Shown here: in pieces, positions 46,220-57,378 of the stretch | Layout: each line of letters opens with the position of its first letter | Numbering within the stretch: the first letter of the stretch is position 1 | Source of the DNA: Epiperipatus broadwayi | Lineage: Eukaryota > Onychophora > Udeonychophora > Euonychophora > Peripatidae | Direction: 5' to 3' | DNA: 64,000 nt | Assembly: GCA_028023455.1 (NCBI GenBank) | Contig: JAQFVV010000021.1 | Coordinates: forward strand, 6,040,853-6,104,852 | Made by a program: the position numbers and the translations under genes | The notes under the pieces: model-generated | The model's database searches: none | Told to the model about the DNA's origin: nothing | What the model saw: the letters and a program-made list of their open reading frames with translations, nothing else

Positions 46220-47280
46220 TCATAAAAGATGTTATTTTCAGTCAGAAAAGATGTTTTGCTATTAACAGGTGTGGCATTAATTGTTGTCAATACTTATCTT
46301 ATCTTTGATACTCAGTTAGATACTACTAATATAATATTAAAAAGAAAAGGCATATGATTTTAATGTTTGAGAGTTCATAAGAAGTTGGAGCGAAAGACTG
46401 GTGAGTACCAGATTCTACCAACTGTACTAAATAAAAATAGCCAAAATAAATAGAAGAAAATAAAACAAAATAAAAAGAAAGGTTATAAATGAAGAAAAAA
46501 AAAACCTCAAAGAGATATGAGTTTTCTTATTAAGATTTTTACTTGTAGTTTGAAAGGATGTTTTGCTATTAACAGAGCTAACATCAATTGCTATTAATAC
46601 TGTGCTTATCTTTGATATCCAATGAGATACTACTAATATAATTATTAAATAAAAATATTTAATGGATTATGTCCTGTACATGAGGGGTCAGATTGACCTT
46701 AGGTCAACATGGGTGTGACAAGAATCTCAGCCTCAGGGTGACCTTTGAGCATTCCATCATCAGATTTTCAATTGGATGGACAGTTGAAGAGTTGGAGTGT
46801 GGAGTGGATTGAAACCTGTCCATTAAAGTATGAGGATTGGCTATCTTAATACATATCTGAACACTTATAGCATATATGTGTAGAGATGGTAATCTGGACC
46901 AACTGATGATTGCTGGTTTAGCATGAAATACGTATATTGGTGATTATTTATCTTTTCAACATATATGTGTTCAAGTGTATCAGTGCTATGAGATAGAGTG
47001 GAGAGTGGTGGGTTGTGTAAATGTCTGTGCTCATATACCCTATATATTAAAAATAAACAAAATAAATAGAAGAAAATAAAACGAAGTAAAACGAAAGGTT
47101 ATAAAAGTAAAATAAACGGACATGATCTTTCTTGTTAAGATTTTCAGCCATGTAGTTTGAAAGGATATTTTGCTAATAACAGAGCTAACATCAATTGCTA
47201 TTAATATTGTGCTTATCTTTGACATCCAATGAGATACTACTAACATAATAATAAACAAAATAAGACAAAATAAAAAGAAA
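46220..47280 (+). repeat. Three dispersed-tandem copies of a ~220-bp block
   Basis: The word series 'gttttgctattaacag', '..aat.g.t.tcaatact/gtgctta', 'tatctttgatatcca.t.agatactactaatataat' and the purine-rich lead 'aaaataaa.agaaa.ggttataaa' occur at about 46220-46345, 46430-46650 and 47045-47280. A piece of the 44941-45564 repeat family (46665-46975) separates the second and third. The 72-codon minus-strand frame (47040-47258) is just the complement of the repeat. Confidence 0.65.
46665..46975 (+). repeat. Single arm related to 44941-45564, plus flank
   Basis: 'acatgaggggtcagattgac', 'aggtcaacatgggtgtgac', 'tttgagcattccatcat', 'aaacctgtccattaaagtat' and 'ggctatcttaatacat' match the right arm of that inverted repeat. 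The next 150 bp ('aactgatgattgctggttta', 'gcatgaaatacgtatattgg') match the sequence after that repeat at 45600-45650, so the repeat family is longer than its palindromic part. Confidence 0.7.
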
Positions 47281-47284
47281 AGGT

Positions 47285-49635
47285 TATAAAGGTAAGAAAA
47301 ACGGATAAGCTATTTCATATTAACAATTATTTCCGTTTCTATACGGACATAGAATAGATACATTTATATATTGTTATTACCATCAGGGACAGCTACTGGC
47401 AAACGAATATGGTCATATCTACGCCAAGAGAAAAAAAACCCCACAGTAACAATAATAATACATTATTAGTAATGAGTTTTGCGATGATACTACAAACCCA
47501 ATTTATGAATCATATATATATATATATTCACATATAAAACATACTAGTCCAATATTGTCATTTTTCTTTTTGTATATGTTTTATATATTGCATATTCAGA
47601 ACAATCACGTTTAGATTTGTTTTGCATTAATATTTAATGCTGTCTGATTACGATAGTTGGCATTGCATTATATATATAATCAGCATGAATATTTTTTTGC
47701 AACTTAAACATTTTTTGTTTAACTAATTAATTGGTTGTAAAACAAATCATGAAGACTGTTTGTTTTCTTTGTTTCTTACCAGAATTCATTTTTGTTTTTA
47801 AGTATCTAGCAGATTGAAGATCTTATAATTGCTTTTAATTATTGTTTTTAAAATTGTCAATGAGATGCAAAGGAGCATACTTATGTTTATCAATGTTTCG
47901 AAAAATGAAAGAAATACTAAAAAGCTGGGGGGCATATGGTGATGTATTTATTACAAATTGACTTGTTTTTCTATTTGAAAGAGCATTAAATGAAATAGTC
48001 ATGTTTTAAAGTATAATAGGACATTATGCATTTTGAAAAGGTGAAGAAAGGGTATAGCTGTGACGATACCATACTTTATTTTTTATATTTCCTTTTTTTT
48101 TAATATTCTGAATGGAAATACAAGACGTAGGGAGGAGGTATGTGTGTGTGTGCCTGTTGTCCGTGTCAACTGTAATATGATGGAGAGTTACTTCGATAGT
48201 TTCTGCTTTTTTTTATTTTTTATTTTTAAAAACATAAAGATAGTAGATGACATATTCTGGGAGAGGCTTATTTGAATTAAAAGGGGTGGTGAGTTGTTGA
48301 TCAGAGGCGAGTCTCTATTACCTGTTGATGGGGCGATCAGAAGGGGGGAGGATTTGCAAATTATTTGTAATAAATGATGGCCGTCTTGCTAGAGACGAAC
48401 CATTTATAATTAAACAAAAAATCTGTGAATGATTATTATCAGGTGTAAAACAAACCTGACTAGAGTATAACAAATAAAACGTCTATTTTTTTTTTTTTTT
48501 GAAGGGTTTTATATATATTGAAGCTGTATTCGGCAAAGATGTTCCTAAATTGCTGCAAATTCATTTACATCAAAGGAGTTTTTCATTTTGGAAACAATTA
48601 ATGGTAAATGGTTTTTAGATTCCTGCTTAAAGTCGTTAAAAAAAAAAAAAAAAGGCAGATAACAGAATTTTGTAGACTATTAAGAAGTCGGAATGGGAGG
48701 GGATATTAATGGCTTATGGCAGAAGCATCTTAAATGAGTCAACATTATAAAATTTTCTTAGTATTATATATTTTGTCTTTATTCGCAAAATTTAAAGCTT
48801 TTAAATGGTGGACAAAAACTACTAATGACTTTAGCCATATTGAAATTGGAACAAAGCGAACAGCACTTAAAGTGAAAATATTAAAAATAAAAATAATACC
48901 GTTTTTTTTCTTCTGCTTATATGTTGCGTTAAAGAAAATAAAGTCTGTTAAGTGCCGTCAGTAAAATATATTTGTTGCCGTCTTTCTTTTTTCGGTAAAC
49001 ATATGCTTTGTTTAATATATTTTTATTTTTAAATGAAAACAGTAATAATAGTAATAATAAAAAAATATTTAAAGGTGTAGGGATATTTTTTATCATCAGG
49101 TGGCACTACTGCAGTGTCCAGACTAACCAATTATAAATTTTATAAAATAAAACACATTTTTAAAATTAAATGTACTAGACATCACATTTTATTTATATGA
49201 AAATTAATAATTACAGTATAAATATAGTGTGACAGAGAAAGATTTGTAGTTTTTTTTAGTTCAAAAATAATTTTTATTTGGTAAAAAACTATTTACAGAT
49301 TTATATTTTATGTAGGTCTACCGTACTAATAAAACTGAATCTAAAAACTACTTATATTGTATTAAAAAAAAAAAAGAGCAAATATTGGAGAAAGAAGACG
49401 AACCAAACATTGATTATATTTTTAAGAATAATCAATATTTATAGTATACATTTAAAAATAAGGAAATATATATAAATCACTGGTTTTGTGAAAGAGACCA
49501 GACTCCAAATAGCCACAAAAATACATTCGGTAATTCTTTTAGAAAGACTGTGGGATCAGAGGCACAAGTAGTATCCAGCGCCTGTACGCAAAACTTTAGT
49601 TGGCATCCTTAGTTGTATTTATATGTTAGTTGTAT
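47285..49635. other. AT-rich stretch, no gene seen
   Basis: It holds an (AT)n run near 47514-47528 and several short frames (48060-48275, 48734-48964, 49278-49475) whose products are Lys/Phe/Ile-rich with no domain. A small slightly GC-richer patch lies near 48290-48400. Confidence 0.45.
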
Positions 49636-49639
49636 TTAT

Positions 49640-50385
49640 ATGATGTAGTAGTTTTTGCAAATTTAGAGCTGCAGGAAATGTTGCAGGAGTTATCAGATGA
49701 AAGTAGGACTAAAGATAAATGTTACAAAGACTAAAGTAATGTTTAATGGATTTTCTCAAAATATGAAAATAAAGATTATGATGAGTTAGAAGAAGTTAAC
49801 AGCTACAAATATCTTGGTCAGATTATTAATACAGATGGAAACATAATGGAAGAAATTAATCATAGAATTAAACTTGGTTGGAGTGCTTTTGGTAGAAATA
49901 ACTTAATACTAAAAGGAAATATGCCTATGTGTTTGAAAAGGAAGGTTTTTAACAAATGTGTTTTACCAGTTCTTACTTGTGGATCTGAGACTTGGACACT
50001 TAATAGAAGAGTAATACAGAGACTTCAAACCACTCAAAGAAGTATGGGGAGATGCATGTTAGGAGTAACAAGAAAAAATCGAAAATGCAATATATGGGTA
50101 AGAGATCAAACGGGTGTTACTGATCTTATTGAAAAAAGTAAAAGACTGAAGTGGAGTTGGGCTGGACATATTGCTAGAAGAAGTGATAATAGATAGACAA
50201 TTGAAATCTTAATCCTGATTCCAAGACCCAGAAAGAGACCACATGTGAGATGGATAGATGAAATAAGAAAGTGTCCAGGGGTGATGTGGAAAAGAGAAGC
50301 TAAAGATCAGAGAAGATGGATTCAACTTGGAGAGATCTTCATCTTGCAGTGTATTGATAATGGCTGACAATGATGATGATTTGTT
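49640..50385 (+). pseudogene. RTE LINE 3' fragment, best-preserved RT C-terminus
   Basis: A 5'-truncated LINE. From about 49660 it reads 'LQELSDE...LKINVTKTKVMFNGFSQNMKIK' (with one frame slip near 49780). The frame 49846-50196 (116 codons) is then intact and contains 'EEINHRIKLGWSAFGRNN', 'LPVLTCGSETWTLNRR', 'RLQTTQRSMGRCMLGVTRK', 'VRDQTGVTDLIEKSK' and 'WAGHIARRSDN'. After a stop it continues 'PRPRKRPHVRWIDEIRK', 'MWKREAKD' and ends 'ggctgacaatgatgatgat'. These blocks mark the post-RT C-terminal region of RTE-type polyproteins. The catalytic RT core is not present. Confidence 0.85.
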
Positions 50386-50404
50386 GGTCTGTTATCATCA
50401 TCTA

Positions 50405-50645
50405 ATATTAAGTATTGAATGCATTTTTAAAACAAAATAACTTTATTTAAATTTTTCAATTACATTCAACTATTAATATATATACACAATGTTTTGAGTG
50501 ATATTAGTCTCCCCTCTTCTTTAAGTGCTACTGACCTGACCAGTGACAATACTAGCATGGAAATCGAACCTGGACTTTTAGATTTTTGGAATGTTGAATT
50601 TTAAGACATTCAGTACTTAATAGTAGATGATGAAAAGAATCCAAC
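50405..50645 (-). repeat. S2 SINE, reverse copy
   Basis: It starts 'atctaatattaagtattga' and contains 'aactttatttaaatttttca', 'acaatgttttgagtgatatt', 'cccctcttctttaagtgct', 'gacaatactagcatgg' and 'aatcgaacctggacttttag'. Read backwards this is tRNA-like head, body and 'aaataaagtt' tail as at 14205-14425. It lies directly after the RTE 3' fragment. Confidence 0.75.
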
Positions 50646-51445
50646 ATATAAATACAAATGCTACGTAAAATGTATGAGAAAAGTATGAATATCTGACTTT
50701 TAGATCTTAGTTCAAATTCATATCATTCCACTTTACTGTCCTGTGTCTAATTACAAAACTTACAGCTGTTATCTTTTTGATTAATGACATGATACAGTAT
50801 GTACACTGTAACTGCAGAATTGAAACTGCAGCAGATTTTCTTATAAATATATATTTAGAGCAAATAGAAATTTAAACAAGATTCAAATGTGCATCATTAT
50901 ATAAAAAGCGAACCCATGTAAAATCAAGTTTTTACTTGTCTACACTAAACTACTTGTTACAACTAGGATCAGAATAAAATAAGATCTTAAGAAATAAAAA
51001 CAAGTAAGTGATTATAAATAATTTGTTTAAGATAAATCTATTGTATTAGGAACCTACTTCTTATATTCTAACTCTTAAAACATATTCTACATTCATTATA
51101 TCCTTACACATTTAATTCAATCTAATCACAGTATGCACTACAAATTGCTGTAAAATGAATTCTGTACATTTACTTTACTTTTTATTAATCTGTCTATCAC
51201 AGGCCACATATGTGGGGTCCACAAATCAAATTAACAATATGTACACTATCCCAGAATATGGTATTAGTTAAACTGATTTAATATAATCCAACAGCAATAA
51301 TTTTTCCATGACATATTTCATTCTAATAAAATCCCTTAATCAAAATTAAAAAAAAAAAAAGGAGAAAACAACACAAGAAAATAGTATATAAATAAAATAC
51401 AAATAAAAATTCTCTTCCCTTTTCTTTAATTTAATATATATATAT
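50646..51445. other. AT-rich flank of element B, no gene
   Basis: No gene was seen. The last 15 bp are an (AT)n run into which element B is inserted. Confidence 0.45.
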
Positions 51446-54400
51446 TGTGCCCTTTTCTATAGGTCAGTAATAGTTTATAACAGTCAATTACTAAAAAATT
51501 TTAAATTTTAGAATGTTCTTTTAATACATTAATTATATTAAGTCAATTATATCTTTAAAGTACAATTTGAAGCTAAAGAGAATATGTAGTATATAAAATC
51601 ATTTAAAAATAGTTATGTAAAGCTTAAAATATTGTTTCATATGGTTGTAAAAGCTGGCCATATTAAATAACACAGCTATAAATAATTAAAAGTATATTTA
51701 AAAATTCGATTTTAATAGTTTAAAACATATAATTTAATAAATGCTATGTTTAAATTTGTAATCATATTTAAATAGTCAAAATTAATATAGTATATTTTAA
51801 AAATAAACTTTATGATGGTGAGAATTGTATTTAATTCTATATTTTCTAAATTGTTCTTCCAAATTTTTTTATAATTATTTTATATAATATAATAAGTGTA
51901 TCAATTATATAAATCTAGGCAGAGAAATAGATTAAAAATCGTCTGTCAAAGTTATTAATCATGTGACTTGTATATTACATACGTTCACACACACGCTTGT
52001 TTGAAATAATAACAAAGTTTAAAATATTTTAAAAGTTATATTATAGAATTGGATAGAATTTTGCCTATCATAAAAGCAAATAATAATAAATATTAAGTTA
52101 ACTGTCGTATTCATATTTAAATGATGTAATGTTTTAAATAGTATCATAAAGACGAATACAGTTATAATAAAAATTAAATATTTTATTTAAATAAAAACAA
52201 GATAAATTGAATATTAAAAAAAAAATGGAATAGGTTATTAAAATTATTTTAAAAGTTATTTTAAATGTTTAAATAGTTTTAATAAAATAATAATTTATTT
52301 AAAAGTAATATTTAAAATAATATTTTGGGTTCATTACGTCATAATTTCTGATTTTGAAATATAATTCTGCTATAAATTGAAAATATGTAAATTTGTTCTC
52401 AAGCTAAAGTAAAGAATTAACCAATAGGAATAGGTATTCCTACAGACTATAAATATGAATTGCAAAGGGGTATAGGGGGAGATTAATAATGTATTGAAAC
52501 CGGAGAAAGGTAAATTATAGCTATCAAAAAGATAGTATTTTTAAAATTATTATTTTAGTCAATTTTAGCGGTCTCTCATAATTTATTTGAAAAAAATAAT
52601 TAATATTTTAAAAGTAACTTGCAAAAAAAAAAAAAAAAAGAGTGTAAACTATAAAATATTTTAATAATTTCGTTTAACATGCTTTGTTAAATTTTTAAAG
52701 TTCCTTTATCAGTCGTATTTTATCTAAAAATTTAACCTAAACTTCGCAATAAAGATGGATATACTGTGGAATAAAATGGATATAAGTTGTAATGCTGAAA
52801 AAATATTTGTAATATTTATTGATACAGCTTTATTAATATTTCACCGAAGAACTGTTCTGGTACATAAAAAACCACAGCTCGGACATTATACGGAGTCTAA
52901 AAAATGTATTGAAACGTATTATGTATAAGCTTATTCAATATTTATTTTTAAATGGTAATAAGATAATTATATATTGCATGAATTATTTTATATAATATGA
53001 TATTCAAAGGAGTAAAATGTTATATCCTTTCTAAAGGTAACATTTTTTAAAAAATATTTTCGAGTGCAAAATTTAAGAAAGAACCCAGGAGATTATGTTA
53101 TAGAAGCATTTTTGATATTAAAATATCCGTTCTTAGAATTATTTAAAAACGTATTTAGAAAAGATTTGTTCAAAAGTACTTGAAGTTTTTTTTTTAAAGT
53201 GATATATAAAAATACCAAATGAAAGTTTAAATGTATCAAGAAGGAAACATATATATATAAAGTGAACACATAGTTGAATAAAAGATGGATCCATGGAAAT
53301 ACAAATAGTACTTAAAAGTTTATCGAATATTTTTAAAGTTAAATTAGATGGATTGATGCATCGGATACGCAGAGAATATTGGTAGAGAAGATTAAGAAGC
53401 TTCATGGGATTAATTAATATTATGATTTAATAATTATCGTCCTAAATACTAAAACCAAGGATTATTTTCTATAAATTTTACTAAATGGATTAATAATTAT
53501 TTTTATTTTAAACTTTAACGCGCTTGGAGGAGAACATTTTTAAAAACTCTAGAGAAAATAATAAACATTTTGGACTTATCAGGAACTATCGTCAAGAAAA
53601 TATGTAACTATAGTTTTGATTCTTTTTATTTTGTTAACCTAGTTTAAATCTAAATTTTTATATAAGATTAGGAAAAACATAAAAACATTAATTTATTAAT
53701 ATTAAAATTTTATAATATAACAATCTAATAATTTAGCTAAAAATATTTTAATATAAAGTGTATGGGTGTGAATTTTTTTTATATCTGCAATGCTCAAGTG
53801 GACAAAGGAAGCCTACTGAACACGATGACTAGATAAAGGTTATTGGTAATAATAATAACTATTGATAATTTATAATGTATATTTTTTTGTTTTCTTTAGA
53901 TCATCCATAAATTGGAAGAATGAAGTGTAAAAGTTTTTTTTTACTTATATGTACCGCATTTTTATACAACATTTTAAAAAAACATTATGAGATAGGATTG
54001 ATTTGAAAATATGCATACGACGATTATTATTATTTTTTTATTAGTGATATAATCCAACATAACAAATAATTATGTGATTCTTTTAAAATTTTCATGTTAT
54101 TGGATATTCAAATATTGTCTAAGTAGATTGTATATGATTAAACATACAGAGCAATGAAGTAAGCAACTTTCTTATGAGATAGTAAGATTGTTTAACTATT
54201 AATGAATTTTTATTTATTGTTTTGTAAATGCAGATAGTTATTTATCGATGTAAGATGTGGAAAATCTTGAGAAATAATGTTGAGATAGTGGCTTGGAAGT
54301 ACTTAGTGAACAGGAAACCAAGATGATGTTTTAAGAAATAGGATGTTATAAGGAATGGAAATAATATTTAGTCTTTATGTGGTTATCAGCATAGTTAACA

Positions 54401-55572
54401 TAGCCCTATGACTGATACACATTTTATTTGGACAGTGTTTATATTTCTTTAAATATTTGATGTTCTAATAAAGCTGAAGAAATAGCTTTAACATCGTCCC
54501 TGTACTAGAGGATATTAGGCAGGTAAATGTCATACCTCTTCGCACTGTGCCATGATTTTGAGATATGTTAAGAGTAATACTCTAGCTTTCTTCCTTAATC
54601 CTATGCATCTGTTTTCGCTATCTTTATTTCATGTAACTGCATCGTTCAGTAAGATATGTTTAAGAGAAATGATAAATAATTTAGAACTTAGGTTATGCTA
54701 TCGTTTTTGTATAAGATTGGTTTATTTGCTTAGAAGGAATAGAATATTATAACTTAAAATTGAAGATCCAAAGTATCCTAAGGAAAGAAAAGAATCATAA
54801 AATATATTTTGAATTTTATTTCGGAAATGAAATATAAACTTTTTAAAATAAGGTATCTAAACAAAGATATTTTCTTTAAAGTGATAATAATTTTAAATGC
54901 TTTAGTATTATTTTTTTTTAAGAGAAAAATAAGTATTGCATATTTTAAAATACAATAGTACAAAGTAAATTATGTAAACAATATGCATAGTATATTTTTT
55001 GTTTATTGATTAACAGAAATATATTGATGATTACACTTATATCATACTAAAGTAAGGCTTAAAGAAGAATATATTATGATTAGTAAACATTGTGTGATAA
55101 ATACTAAAATCTAGTACTGAATTTTTGGATAATATTTTGTGTAACATCTTTGACTTTGCAAGATGAAATTTTTTTAATATTTTGAGAAATCCATACTCAT
55201 TATAAAATTTTGTTTTTCTATAGAACGTTTTTCTAAGTATGAATTTTTTTTAAAAATAAGATAGTTTAATAATATTAAGGATAAAATGCTGTTGCTAATA
55301 AAGTAGATAAATATATTTTGTAATAAGTTAATCATAATGAGAAACCCAATAGTAACATTTTTTTTAAATTTTGTCCTAAATCTAAATAAAGATATAATTG
55401 AAATATAAATTATTTTTTTATAACCCGGTAGATCAAACTGTAAAGTAAAAAAGTTAAGGATATCCACTGTAAATAGTGTAAATAAATTGTTTATTTATTT
55501 GTTGTTAGTAATAAACTTTGTTAAATTTTGTTATTTCAAAAATTTTGTGTCCGAGTTATTTATTTCTCCACA
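51446..55572 (+). repeat. Element B 5' LTR (3' boundary uncertain)
   Basis: The start is fixed by the match to the 3' LTR at 63119: both begin 'tgtgcccttttctataggt'. The end cannot be checked because the 3' LTR is cut by the window. The best candidate is 55572, ending 'ttatttatttctccaca'. It gives TGT...ACA ends and follows an 'aataaac' poly(A)-type signal near 55510 and 'ttttgtgtccgag', a usual R-U5 layout. That would make the LTR 4.1 kb, unusually long. The alternative is an end just before the primer-like site at 56457. Short frames inside (53139-53405, 54552-54752, 54778-54963, 55174-55467) have no domain. Confidence 0.65.
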
Positions 55573-57378
55573 TCGCTGCATGAAATCACGATATATGCAT
55601 AATAATCGAAACAAATATATAATTTTGCACAAAAGATAAATAGAGAATTATTTTAAGAATTTTAAATATTTTATTGGTATTCATTATAATTAAATAATCA
55701 TAATCTTACATTATTTTATTGGTCATAAATCAGTTATCACAATATTATATTAAATTATATGCTATCAGTTGCCACACATATTTTGTTTATCAGATTATCA
55801 AATGCTACCACGTATTTATTATATTATTACATGAAGGTAAAAGATTATATAAAATTATTTTATTATGGTAATAAAAATATAACGAAAAGAAAAGATATCC
55901 AGTAGTAATTAAACAATGAAGAATATTATTACTGTTATTTATTATTATTAGTTTCAGTGTAGTAGATTATGACATAAAATCCCTTCTCATATTTTACTAC
56001 CGTATTTTTAAATTAACTTAGAATAAACTTTATGAACCTGAGATTATTTTATTGAGCTAGATTATTACAAATAGAAGATTAAGATTTAATTATTAGTTTA
56101 ATCTTAGTGAGTAGAAGTTATTAAAGTCGTAAGAATACTATGAGTTTGTTATTTGAAATAGTAATAAGGGGGGATAGTGTTCTTATGCCATTGAGGTAGT
56201 ATCCTGTGGGATATTGGCTCAATGTAATCTATCTTGTCACCTGTATTTTCACTTCAAGTCTCATGAAAATATTAAATATTTATTTAATTTATTTTTATAA
56301 ACTGAACCTTATTCGTATTTTAAATTTGAGCTAGTGAAACATTTTAATTTTAATGCTGAATATTTTAGTTATTAATTATTAACTGAGATAGAACCTGTTT
56401 TATTTTATATCATATATTATCTGGAAGTGAAGATGTACGAGATGAAGGTTAGATTATGGCCCCCAACGTGGTTGGTCTGATGTGTAGTGGAGCTACACAT
56501 AGTGTAGGTTAGATTATGGTGCCAGCAACGTGTTGGGCCTGAGTGTTTAAAATGGGAGAGTATAATGGGCTTACATGACATGGGGAAGTCTCGGTTAGAT
56601 TTTGCTCTTCCAACGTGACTGCACGATATGTAGTTGGGACTACAATCGATAGTTCAGATTGTGGTACCCAAACATTTAGGCTATGAGATATATTAGGAAA
56701 GTAATTAAAAATATATAATACAATAGTTAGTATTTGAATTTGTTCGCGTAACTTTGGAGATTATTGATAGGTATATCTCACAGAAGATAGATAATTTAAT
56801 ATTTTATTATAGCAATAATTATTTAGGATTTGATTATTATAGTGAACTAAGTGCTTATTACTAAAAATATTGCAATTTTATGTGGTAGATAATCTGATTG
56901 CTTAAAAATAGTACTATATTGTTGTAAAACAATTAGCAAATAAAATTTTAAAATATGCATATGTGGCTAACGATTATTTAGTATTCACTATGACCATGTC
57001 AATTATTGAAATATTAAAAATATATTTTGAAAATGCTTTAATATGTGCAAAATATCTGTGAATCATGCATGTGGGAAATAATGTTGTGACACACATAATG
57101 TTAATCGTTATTGTTATTTAGGATTAGATTGTATAAGGTGTAAAGGAGGTATTATCTATGGTTTATTGTGGGTGATGGTTAGATGGGGATAAAAGAAACT
57201 GGTAAGGAACTATTTTTATGAAAAATTAATAGTAATATATTGTTTAAATATTGAGTTTTGAAAAAGCATATTTGTAAAAAAAAAGAATAATCAAGATAAT
57301 AATTTAGAGAGTGAAATATCTGAGTTTATTGTCGATGAAAGTTGTGAGGAGAAACGAGAAATAGAAAACTTAATTGAA
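55573..57378 (+). other. Element B 5' leader
   Basis: About 1.8 kb separates the proposed LTR end from the gag ATG. The first 880 bp are AT-rich with nothing recognised. The part at 56440-56680 holds repeated primer-site-like sequences. The stretch 57290-57378 is in frame with gag or close to it and purine-rich, so translation could start further upstream; ATG 57379 is simply the first clear start. Confidence 0.5.
56440..56680 (+). promoter_or_regulatory. Reiterated primer-binding-like sites of element B
   Basis: Four related blocks follow one another. They are 'gttagattatggcccccaac' with 'gtgg' (site at 56457), 'gttagattatggtgccagca' with 'acgtg' (56514), 'gttagattttgctcttccaa' with 'cgtg' (about 56592), and 'gttcagattgtggtacccaa' (about 56650). 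The first two begin TGG and have 'caacgtg' like a site pairing with a tRNA-Lys 3' end, as in element A. The first is the likeliest real primer site; the others look like diverged duplicates. Confidence 0.5.
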
